Below, piece after piece: positions 15,479 to 22,598 of a stretch of DNA of 40,225 nucleotides. Under the pieces are notes generated by a model. The model was not told the origin of the DNA. It worked only from the letters and a program-made list of their open reading frames with translations, and did not search any database. Every line of letters starts with the position of its first letter. Position 1 is the stretch's first letter. The stretch comes from Armatimonadota bacterium. Lineage in GTDB: Bacteria > Armatimonadota > SYMT01 > JACQGL01. Position numbers and translations under genes: made by a program. Where the stretch lies: NCBI GenBank assembly GCA_016199525.1, contig JACQGL010000198.1:1-40225 (forward strand). The letters are read 5' to 3'.

Positions 15479-17461
15479 ATGGCAGCGCTCATGTCGATCA
15501 GCGGCGTGGCTTCGGGCCTGAACACGGACGAGATCATCCAGAAGGTGCTGACTGTGGAGCGCGCCCCCATCGGCAAGCTCCAGATGCAGCAGGCCAGCCT
15601 GAAAACGCAGATGGCGGCTTTCCAGGAAGCCAACACGCGCCTGCAGGCCCTCCAGGACGCCGCCTACGCCCTGGCGCGCATGTCGGCCTTCCAGGCGAAG
15701 AGCGTGACTTCCAGCAACGAAGACGTGCTGACTGCGTCCGCAACCATCGGAGCGGTAGCCAGCAAGTACACGATCACGGTAGAACAGCTGGCTCTGACTC
15801 ACCAGGTGAAAAGTCAGGCGTTTACGGATACGGATGCCACCCGCGTGGGCACCGGCCAGCTGACACTGCAGGTTGGGGACGGCTCCCTGATTACCATTGA
15901 TGTGGATGAATCCAATAACACCCTGGCGGGCCTGCGGGACGCGATCAACCGCCAGCAGGCGGGTATGACGGCGAGCATTATCCAGGAAGCCGACAGCTCT
16001 TACCGGCTGATGCTGACGAGCGACCACTCGGGTGTGGACTACGCCATCACCGTAGATGCCAGCGGCCTGTCCGGCGGTACTGCGCCCACCTTTACCAACC
16101 TCCAGGACGCCCAGAACGCGCGGATCGTGCTGGGCAGCGGCACGGGCCAGATCACCGTCGAAAAGAGCAGCAACACAGTAGACGATCTGATTGCGGGCAC
16201 AACCCTGAACCTGCACTCCACGTCGGCCACGCCCGTTACCGTCACTGTGACGGCGGATCGTGAGGGGCTGCGCAAATCCATCCAGAATCTGGTCGATCAG
16301 TACAACAACGCAATTGACTTCATCAACACGCAGTTCAAGTTCGATCCCGAGACCCTGCAAGGAGGCGTACTCCTGGGCAACACCACGCTGGCTGCCATTC
16401 AGCAAGATGTGGATGCCACGATCAACGCCGTAGTGGCCGGCCTCACCACGGGCAAGAACGTCCTTTCTTACGTGGGAGTCAGCCTGGACGCGGATGGCAA
16501 GCTCTCCTTCGATGGCTCGGAGTTCGAGGATGCGTTCGATGAGGATCCCGTCGCCGTAGGCCGACTGTTCGCCGTGGATGGCCAGACGACGGACGACGCA
16601 ATCTCCTTTCAGTACGCGGGCGCCAAGACGGTCCCTTCAGCTACTGGCTACTTGGTCCACATCACGCAGGTGGCTACCCGCGCGCGAGTAACGGCGGGCG
16701 TGGCGCAGACCCAGCAGCTGAACAACGATGAAACCCTCACCATCAACGGGGTAACCGTCGCGCTCGCCAAGAACTCCACCCAGGCAGACGTGATCAGCGC
16801 CATCAATGCCGTCTCCGGCGAAACGGGAGTCCGTGCCGAAGCCACCGGCATCGACGGCACAGGGACCGGAAACTACCTTACGCTCTGGGCCACCAAGTAT
16901 GGCTCGTCGTACAAGATAAGCGTCAGCTCCAGCGTCTCCAACGGGGGCGCCACGCCGGCCAGCAATACTACCGGGGTTGGCCTCACCCTGGCCACGGAGG
17001 CCAGTCCGGCCGGTGAAGCGGGCACGGGAACCGGCGCCGCCGGGCAGGACGTGGCAGGCACCATCGGCGGTGAGGCGGCCCGGGGAAGCGGCCAGACGCT
17101 GGTCGGCGACAGCGATAACTCCTTCACCGCCGGGCTTCAGATCCAGGTCCGCGCCACCACCCCCGGCGACTATGGGGCAGTGAAGGTGACGGCGGGGATC
17201 GCATTCAGGTTGAGTAACCTCCTGGATCAGATTTCCAACACCACCGACGGCAGAGTCAAGGCAGAACTTGACACGATGCAAGAGCAGGTAGATGACCTCC
17301 AGTCCGTCATCGATGCAAAAGAAGAGGGTCTGGGACGCAAAGAAGAACAGTTAAGATTAAAGTTCGTGAGACTGGAGGAGATGATGGCCCGGTTTCAAAC
17401 GCTGTCGGCGCAGCTCTCGGCGCAGCTTCGGGGCCTGGGTGGCTTCCAGAACACCCGATAG
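15479..17461 (+). CDS. fliD: Filament cap protein FliD (HAP2)
   Basis: A 660-residue cap protein, longer than the enterobacterial one (about 470). The N-terminal ISGVASGLNTDEIIQKVL and KLQMQQASLKTQMAAFQ helices are canonical. A flagellin-hook IN motif is seen around LNNDETLTINGVTVALAKNS. The middle, roughly residues 440-570, is an expanded Gly/Thr-rich region that would form exposed domains. The C-terminus (about 590-650) is a long coiled-coil helix. It sits at the filament tip and promotes flagellin folding. A start at the in-frame ATG 15491 is possible. It is followed by fliS and the fliT-like gene. Confidence 0.95.
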   Translation: MAALMSISGVASGLNTDEIIQKVLTVERAPIGKLQMQQASLKTQMAAFQEANTRLQALQDAAYALARMSAFQAKSVTSSNEDVLTASATIGAVASKYTITVEQLALTHQVKSQAFTDTDATRVGTGQLTLQVGDGSLITIDVDESNNTLAGLRDAINRQQAGMTASIIQEADSSYRLMLTSDHSGVDYAITVDASGLSGGTAPTFTNLQDAQNARIVLGSGTGQITVEKSSNTVDDLIAGTTLNLHSTSATPVTVTVTADREGLRKSIQNLVDQYNNAIDFINTQFKFDPETLQGGVLLGNTTLAAIQQDVDATINAVVAGLTTGKNVLSYVGVSLDADGKLSFDGSEFEDAFDEDPVAVGRLFAVDGQTTDDAISFQYAGAKTVPSATGYLVHITQVATRARVTAGVAQTQQLNNDETLTINGVTVALAKNSTQADVISAINAVSGETGVRAEATGIDGTGTGNYLTLWATKYGSSYKISVSSSVSNGGATPASNTTGVGLTLATEASPAGEAGTGTGAAGQDVAGTIGGEAARGSGQTLVGDSDNSFTAGLQIQVRATTPGDYGAVKVTAGIAFRLSNLLDQISNTTDGRVKAELDTMQEQVDDLQSVIDAKEEGLGRKEEQLRLKFVRLEEMMARFQTLSAQLSAQLRGLGGFQNTR

Positions 17462-17498
17462 CAGCCGCCCGCACCACACCCGGAAATGGATCTTCCCC

Positions 17499-17909
17499 AT
17501 GAACTCAGCCAGCGCCTACGCCCAATATCAGCGGATGGAAGTAGAGACGAGCCGCGAACGGCTGGTGCTTCTGCTCTACAACGGCCTGCTGCGTTTTCTT
17601 GGCCAGGCAAGCGCGGCGATGCAGGCGCGCCAGTACGAGCAGCAGGGACACGCGATTACCCGCGCCCAGCGGATTCTTCTCGAACTTCGACACACGCTTA
17701 ACTTCGAGGCCGGGGGTGAAATTGCCCGTGGCCTTGCGGCGATCTACTCTTACTGCCTGCGGCGGCTCACGGACGCTAACTTCCAGAACGATGAGGCCGC
17801 CCTGGCGGAGGTGATCCGTCTGATCTCTGATCTGCACGGGGCGTGGGTGGCCGCGGAGCAGGCGGTTCGTCGGAGCCATGGGCAGGCGGTGGAGGTCGCG
17901 GCGAGATGA
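17499..17909 (+). CDS. fliS: Flagellin export chaperone FliS
   Basis: A 136-residue helical chaperone. The ATG at 17499 opens MNSASAYAQYQRMEVETSRERLVLLLYNGLLRFL, matching the FliS consensus (AYxxxxxxT..ELvlmLYdgairfl). NFEAGGEIARGLAAIYSYCLRRL, also typical, follows. The frame extends upstream into the fliD end, but that part is not FliS-like. It keeps flagellin unfolded before export. The TGA overlaps the next ATG (ATGA at 17906-17909). Confidence 0.95.
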   Translation: MNSASAYAQYQRMEVETSRERLVLLLYNGLLRFLGQASAAMQARQYEQQGHAITRAQRILLELRHTLNFEAGGEIARGLAAIYSYCLRRLTDANFQNDEAALAEVIRLISDLHGAWVAAEQAVRRSHGQAVEVAAR

Positions 17910-18250
17910 CCGGCGTCGCGCGGGAGCTGCTGCTTGTTACACGGAGCCTGGCGGATGCCGTGGCGGCGAACCTCCCGCCCGAGCACTGGCAGGGATTGCT
18001 AGATGCGCGGGCGGAGCGATGGGAGCGCCTGCGAGCGGCCCGCGCTGCCTGGGACGAGGAGACGACAGCTCTGTTGCGTGCCGTTGAAGCCGCTGATGGC
18101 GAGGTCCTCGCGCAGCTGGCAGCGATGCGAGCCGAAGTGGCGGCGGAGCTGGCGTCGCTGGTGGGCAGCCGTCGCCTCTCGGCCTACCAGAAAGGGGCGG
18201 AGCATCCGCACGGCGACAGGGGATCGCGATTCGTCGATCAATGCCGCTGA
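17906..18250 (+). CDS. fliT: Probable FliT-type chaperone
   Basis: A 114-residue helical protein whose ATG overlaps the fliS stop. It begins VARELLLVTRSLADAVA, has LDARAERWERLRAARAAWDEE in the middle and ends with SRRLSAYQKGA, a pattern shared by FliT-like proteins of Bacillota. Sequence identity to FliT proper is low; position after fliS, size and helicity carry the assignment. FliT is the chaperone of FliD. The last 13 bases overlap the 3' end of the opposing swrB-like gene. Confidence 0.65.
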   Translation: MTGVARELLLVTRSLADAVAANLPPEHWQGLLDARAERWERLRAARAAWDEETTALLRAVEAADGEVLAQLAAMRAEVAAELASLVGSRRLSAYQKGAEHPHGDRGSRFVDQCR

Positions 18251-18777
18251 GCGGCGCGCAGGCTCAGGAGCACCTCCACCTCGCCCCGGCAGGTCCCCAC
18301 TGTCTCGGCGATCTGCCCCGGCGCCCGCCCCTCGTCCGCGAGATGGTAGACCCGCTCGATGAACGCAGAACGGGGAATGTGGAACGCGGCGTCCACCGGC
18401 CCCGGCTCCGCACTCCTCACCCCTTGCGCTTCGTTCTTTGTGCCTCGCTCCCCATCCCTGGCGTTCCGTTCTCCGCCTTCCGTGCCGCGTTCGGCACCCT
18501 GGATTCCGCGCTCCGCGTGGCGCGTTTCGCCTTCCACCATCAGCCGGCGGAGCGTGGCTTCGCGGCGATCCATCTCGGCGAAGATCTGTGCCGCCGCTTC
18601 CTCCAGCTCGGCCCGCGCCTCCGAAATCGCCAGCCAGAGCTGTTTCCCTTCGTCCGTCGCCAGTCCCCGATAGCCCTCACGGAGCGAGGCCCGCTGCGCG
18701 CTCCGGATGACGGTGCAGGCGGCCAGCGCGATGCCCGCCGCCACAACCAGGCAGAGAAGCGTAAGCAGGTCTTGCAT
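18238..18777 (-). CDS. SwrB-like membrane-anchored flagellar regulator
   Basis: A 179-residue protein with one N-terminal membrane helix (about 4-22), a probable coiled coil (45-82), a low-complexity repeat (89-123) and a small C-terminal helical domain (138-174: AFIERVYHLADEGRAPGQIAETVG, then GEVEVLLSL) that resembles the DUF6115/SwrB C-terminus. It lies 6 bases after fliA, exactly where swrB follows sigD in Bacillus; SwrB there activates the FliF/FliG/FliP stage of assembly. The assignment combines domain order and location, and the sequence match itself is modest. The repeat is unusual for the family. The stop lies inside the opposing fliT-like gene. Confidence 0.6.
   Translation of the reverse strand: MQDLLTLLCLVVAAGIALAACTVIRSAQRASLREGYRGLATDEGKQLWLAISEARAELEEAAAQIFAEMDRREATLRRLMVEGETRHAERGIQGAERGTEGGERNARDGERGTKNEAQGVRSAEPGPVDAAFHIPRSAFIERVYHLADEGRAPGQIAETVGTCRGEVEVLLSLRAAQRH
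18409..18513 (-). repeat. Five degenerate 21-bp (7-residue) repeats in the swrB-like gene
   Basis: On the minus strand the codons give ERGIQGA, ERGTEGG, ERNARDG, ERGTKNE and AQGVRSA: five units of exactly seven residues (5 x 21 bp). The tract lies between the coiled coil and the C-terminal domain, lengthening the linker. Confidence 0.75.
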
Positions 18778-18783
18778 CGGCGT

Positions 18784-19548
18784 TCAGAGCGCGCTCAGCA
18801 GGGCGGCATGCCGCTGGAGCCGGCCACGCAGTCGCATGACGGCGCGGGCGTGCAGCTGCGAGGCCCGCTGCTCGGTAACCCCGAGAGTCCGTCCGATCTC
18901 CTTGAACGTCATCTCTTCGTAGTAGTAGAGGGAGAGAATCAGCCGCTCGCGCTCGGGAAGGAGGCGGAGCGCCTCGCAAAGTTGCGCCTCGGCGATGGCT
19001 CGCTCCGTGTGCGCCACGGGATTGGCGGCCGCCGGGTCGGGCACCAGGTCCCCCAGCACGTCACCCTCGCCATCGTCGGTGACGGATTCGTCCAGGGAGA
19101 GCACGCCTCCGCGGGCCACTTCCGCCACCATCCGATCGTAGGTGCGCAGATCCACCCCAAGTTCACCGGCCACCTCCTCGTCGGTCGGGCTGCGGCCCAA
19201 GCGGGCCTGCACCACCGCGAAGGCGCGTTCCATCTGTGCCTGGGTGCGGCGCACGCTGCGCGGCGCCCAATCGAGATCGCGAATCGCGTCCAGCACGGCG
19301 CCACGAATGCGCCGCATGGCAAACGCCTCGAACTCCACGCCCAGGGCCGGGTCGAAGCGGTCTGTTGCGTCGATCAGACCCACGATCGCGTGGTTCACCA
19401 GGTCTTCCTGGCTGATACAACCCCACGCGCTCACTCGCATGCGGCCCACCACCTGGCGCACCAGCGGCAGGTGGCGCTGGACGAGCGCATCGCGCAGCGT
19501 GGGATCGCGGGTGGAAACGTATTGTTGCCAGAGATCAAGGGTGGTCAT
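18784..19548 (-). CDS. fliA: Flagellar sigma factor FliA (sigma-28)
   Basis: A 254-residue group 3 sigma factor. Region 2: HLPLVRQVVGRMRV, QEDLVNHAIVGLIDATDRFDP and FAMRRIRGAVLDAIRDLDWAPRSVR, the FliA/SigD signature. Region 3: ELGVDLRTYDRM. Region 4: LPERERLILSLYYYEEMTFKEIGRTLGVTEQRASQLHARA, a complete helix-turn-helix. It should transcribe fliC and other late genes and be held by FlgM. No clear Shine-Dalgarno precedes the ATG: the 22 bases upstream lack a purine run and a CTCCTCCTC stretch lies just before them. Translation may depend on coupling to the gene ending 32 bases upstream. Confidence 0.96.
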   Translation of the reverse strand: MTTLDLWQQYVSTRDPTLRDALVQRHLPLVRQVVGRMRVSAWGCISQEDLVNHAIVGLIDATDRFDPALGVEFEAFAMRRIRGAVLDAIRDLDWAPRSVRRTQAQMERAFAVVQARLGRSPTDEEVAGELGVDLRTYDRMVAEVARGGVLSLDESVTDDGEGDVLGDLVPDPAAANPVAHTERAIAEAQLCEALRLLPERERLILSLYYYEEMTFKEIGRTLGVTEQRASQLHARAVMRLRGRLQRHAALLSAL

Positions 19549-19580
19549 CGGCGTGAGCTGTCAGGTCACGAGGAGGAGAT

Positions 19581-19937
19581 TCATTCCTCGACTGCTGCGG
19601 AGCGGGGCCCGGTCTCCCCGGAAAGCCCCGCCCTGTACAGGCCCGGGTGGCGCGGGGCCGTGGCCCCGTCGCCCGGGTCGTCGGCTGCGGGGAGAGAAGC
19701 GGTAGGCGAAATGGTCAGCGCCCAGGCCAGCGCGTGGCCGCTAAGGCCCACCGCCGCGAAAAGCGCGCCGCCGCGCCAGACGGCATCCAGGAGATCCATG
19801 CCTCGGGCGCAGGCCACGAGGATCCCCAATCCCATCACAGCCAGGGAAACGGCGGAAGTGAGGCGCCGGATCTCCGCTGCCATCCCAGGGCCGCGGTCCT
19901 GGGAGGCAGAAGCGCGGACTTGAGGAGTGTCATTCAT
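19581..19937 (-). CDS. Small two-helix membrane protein of unknown function
   Basis: A 118-residue protein whose ATG overlaps the stop of the PilZ gene (ATGA). Two probable membrane helices, about residues 28-44 and 54-76, are joined by a short charged loop; the C-terminal 40 residues are Pro/Gly-rich and probably cytoplasmic or disordered. No family was recognised. Its place between the PilZ gene and fliA, with overlap on one side, makes it part of the flagellar operon and a candidate regulator or motor accessory protein. Confidence 0.6.
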   Translation of the reverse strand: MNDTPQVRASASQDRGPGMAAEIRRLTSAVSLAVMGLGILVACARGMDLLDAVWRGGALFAAVGLSGHALAWALTISPTASLPAADDPGDGATAPRHPGLYRAGLSGETGPRSAAVEE

Positions 19938-20590
19938 CGGGCTAGCTTCTCCTGTAGCAGCTGGCGGGCGACTTCAGAAAGATCCAGCCAGTCGAGTGCG
20001 ATCTCGCGCAGCCAGGGGTAGCGACGTGAGGTGTAAGTGCGGCTGGCGAGCAGGCGTTGGCTCCGCACCACGCGCGCATCACCGCTCACCGGGGGCTCAT
20101 CACGCGCCAGGTAGAGAGCGGCCCGCACCCGGTCCCCGACCTTCAGCGCGTATTCGTCATCGAGCCACATTGCCATGCCGTGCGCGCTCACGTCCCGGGT
20201 TACCGCTACCGCCGCCCAGGCGGAGGCAGGCGGTCGGCTTAGCAGAAGCACGGCAAGCCGCCGGCGGTAGCGAGTCGACCGGCGCTGCTCGCGGGGACGC
20301 CATTCTCCTAATCGCCCCACGATGAGGCTGGCGCGGGCGCCCGGTAGGCGACCGAGGACTTCTCCGGTCACCTCCCAACTGCCTTCGGGCCCGTGGAGGA
20401 CGACCCGTACCGCCGTCCCCGCGGGAACATGGACCGACAGGCCCTCATGAGTGGGGGCGGTCAGCAGCAGGCTTTCCCCCAGCACACCCGCCGCGCGGCT
20501 CTGGAGGGTCGTCGTCCCCACCTCCAGATCCACGCGCCAGGGGCAGGCAAGCGGCAGATCGGAGCTGCCGAAGAGCGCCAGCGTCTTCAT
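19934..20590 (-). CDS. PilZ domain protein, YcgR/YpfA-like c-di-GMP effector
   Basis: A 218-residue protein. The N-terminal 95 residues form a beta-rich YcgR-N-like domain. The PilZ domain follows, with both c-di-GMP-binding motifs: R103-x3-R107 in QRRSTRYRRR and D133-x-S-x-x-G138 in RDVSAHGM. YcgR-type proteins bind c-di-GMP and slow the motor through MotA or FliG. The start at 20590 overlaps the flhG stop by 4 bases. With the HD-GYP protein at 3613 the locus has both a probable c-di-GMP degrader and a reader. Confidence 0.88.
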   Translation of the reverse strand: MKTLALFGSSDLPLACPWRVDLEVGTTTLQSRAAGVLGESLLLTAPTHEGLSVHVPAGTAVRVVLHGPEGSWEVTGEVLGRLPGARASLIVGRLGEWRPREQRRSTRYRRRLAVLLLSRPPASAWAAVAVTRDVSAHGMAMWLDDEYALKVGDRVRAALYLARDEPPVSGDARVVRSQRLLASRTYTSRRYPWLREIALDWLDLSEVARQLLQEKLAR

Positions 20591-21498
20591 TGCCCTCCCC
20601 TCCCTGCGGACCGATGGGCGCCGCCCACCTCCCGCAGCCAGGTAGCCAAGCGGTCGGCCAGCTCCTGAAGGGCTTTCGCCGCTGGCGCGCGTGTTGTTTG
20701 CTGGACGAGTGCTCGCTGGCGCCGCAGCGCCGCGGCCGCGGCGGGATCTGACGGGATCCAGCCCGCCAGCGGGCAAGCGAGGCCCAGGTAGCGCCGGGTT
20801 ACCAGAGCTAAGCGCCGCTCGATCTCCTGGGCCTGCCAGTAACTTTCCGCCTGGTTGACCACCAGGCACGGCATCCGGTCGCCGCCCTGGCGGCGCAGAC
20901 TCTTCAACAGGCCGTAGGCATCCGTCAGGGCAGTCGGATCGGGGGTCGTAACCAGGAGCGTTCGGTGCGCGCGGGCGACGATCTCCAGCGTGCCCTGGCC
21001 GATACCGGGAGCGGTGTCCGCCAGCACCAGATCCACCGCGCCCCACAGGTCGCCCAGCATCTCCAGGACGCGGGCGGGCGCGGGCGCATTGGCCAGCCGG
21101 GCGTCACCGCTGGCGTTGGCCAGCAGGAGCACACCGTCGGGGCCGGGGTAGAGCGCCTCACGCAGGGATCGTTCACCCGCCAGCACGTGGCCCAGGTGGG
21201 TTGTGGGAGCCAACCCCAGCGCGACATCGGCGTTGGCCAGCCCCCAGTCCCCATCCAGCAGCACGATCCGCACGCCCTGGCGAGCCAGCAGCAGCGCCAG
21301 GTTTACAGCGATGGTGGTTTTGCCCACACCGCCCTTGCCGCTCGCCACAGCGATGACTGCCGGCGCGCGCTGGCCCGGGGATGAGCGGGGCACAACGAAC
21401 GGATCGATCCCCGAGCCTTCGCCCTCGCTCTCCCGGAACAGGCCGGGACCCGCAACGCGCTCGGGATCACGCAGCGCCTGCGCCTGGTCGGTAATCAT
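20587..21498 (-). CDS. flhG: Flagellar number regulator FlhG (MinD/ParA-like ATPase)
   Basis: A 303-residue ATPase. The N-terminal DQAQALR (4-10) is the FlhG activator motif that stimulates the GTPase of FlhF. The deviant Walker A KGGVGKTT (55-62), the LDGDWGLANAD segment (81-91) and a DTAPGIG motif mark the MinD/ParA fold. A C-terminal amphipathic stretch near LQELADRLATWLREVG may be the membrane-targeting helix. It controls the number and placement of flagella together with FlhF, encoded immediately upstream with a 4-base overlap. Confidence 0.94.
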   Translation of the reverse strand: MITDQAQALRDPERVAGPGLFRESEGEGSGIDPFVVPRSSPGQRAPAVIAVASGKGGVGKTTIAVNLALLLARQGVRIVLLDGDWGLANADVALGLAPTTHLGHVLAGERSLREALYPGPDGVLLLANASGDARLANAPAPARVLEMLGDLWGAVDLVLADTAPGIGQGTLEIVARAHRTLLVTTPDPTALTDAYGLLKSLRRQGGDRMPCLVVNQAESYWQAQEIERRLALVTRRYLGLACPLAGWIPSDPAAAAALRRQRALVQQTTRAPAAKALQELADRLATWLREVGGAHRSAGRGGQ

Positions 21499-22598
21499 GC
21501 TTCTTCCCCCAGGACCGCCGCCGCCAGCGCCGCCGGATCCGCGGCTTCGATATCCTGCGGCACGTTCTGGCCCGTCGTCACGTAAGAGACGGGGAGGCCC
21601 GCTTCCACGAGCGCGCTGACCGTGGGACCGAACTCCACGGCCTCATCCCGCTTGGTGAGCAAGAGGTGGGTGGGACGGGTGACGGCAAAGCCCGCGCCGG
21701 CGTGGTGGAGGGCAGCGATACTGGCTGACGCCGCCAGCAAGAGGTGCACCTCTGTGGGCTCCGCCGCCGCCAGGGCCCGCGCCTGCTCGGCGATCTGATC
21801 CGCGCAGCGCGGGCTGCGGCCGACGGTATCCAGCAGCACGAGGTCATACTCTGCAAAGCGCGGACGGATCGTTGACACTTCTGTCGCGCTCGCCGCCACC
21901 ACCAGCGGCACGTTGATGAGCCGCGCGTAGGTTTGCAGCTGCTCGACAGCGCCAATCCGGTAGGTATCGAGGGTGACCACCAGAACGCGGCGGCCTTCAA
22001 CGAGGGCAGCGCTGGCCGCGAGCTTGGCGACGGTGGTGGTCTTTCCCACCCCCGTGGGACCCACCAGGGCCACCACGGTAGGGCCGGACGGGCGCAGAGC
22101 GATGGGAGCCGCCGGCAGTTGGTTCGCCAGCCGCGCGCGGGCCGCGCCCAGGTCGGCGGGCGGCCCATCCTCCCAGAGCCGCGCGAGGACGGCGTCGCTC
22201 AGCCCGCGTTCCCGCAGCTGCGCGCGGAGATCGGCGGGCGCTCCCTCGCCTGGCTCCGGACAGGCGGCGCTCAGCACCAGGCGCCGCAGGACCGCTAGCT
22301 CCTCGCGCAGCCCGCTCAGGTCGCGCTCCCAGCCGCCGCGCTCCGCAGGCGGCATCGCCGGCGAAGAGTACCCTTCCAGAGAGTGGCTGCCGCTCCGCGG
22401 GTGGTCCCCGTCCTCAGCAGGAACGGGGCTGGAGTCAACCGCCGCAAGCACCTCCACTCGTTCCCGCCCACCCAGGCGCAGCAGGCCACCCACCCGCACG
22501 CGGCGAGTTTGCAGCACCACCGCCTCGTCCCCCAGCGCGGCGCGCGCCAGTCGCAGCGCCGCGGGGGCGCTCTCCGCCTCAAAGCGCTTGATCTTCAT
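21495..22598 (-). CDS. flhF: SRP-type GTPase FlhF
   Basis: A 367-residue protein. The start MKIKRFEAESAPAALRLARAALGDEAVVLQTR is the FlhF B domain, residues about 55-165 form the variable N domain, and the G domain carries GPTGVGKTT (180-188), LDTYRIGAVEQL (210-221), LDTVGRSPR (256-264) and TKRDE. The usual versions of the last two are DTAGRS and TKLDE, so two positions differ, but both motifs remain recognisable. It marks the pole or assembly site and recruits the export gate. Its 5' end overlaps flhA by 20 bases. Confidence 0.95.
   Translation of the reverse strand: MKIKRFEAESAPAALRLARAALGDEAVVLQTRRVRVGGLLRLGGRERVEVLAAVDSSPVPAEDGDHPRSGSHSLEGYSSPAMPPAERGGWERDLSGLREELAVLRRLVLSAACPEPGEGAPADLRAQLRERGLSDAVLARLWEDGPPADLGAARARLANQLPAAPIALRPSGPTVVALVGPTGVGKTTTVAKLAASAALVEGRRVLVVTLDTYRIGAVEQLQTYARLINVPLVVAASATEVSTIRPRFAEYDLVLLDTVGRSPRCADQIAEQARALAAAEPTEVHLLLAASASIAALHHAGAGFAVTRPTHLLLTKRDEAVEFGPTVSALVEAGLPVSYVTTGQNVPQDIEAADPAALAAAVLGEEA

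Noticed and set aside
18241-19923. A 560-codon open frame on the plus strand over swrB-like, fliA and the small membrane-protein gene
   Set aside because: Antisense to three supported genes, with no domain pattern and shadow-like composition.
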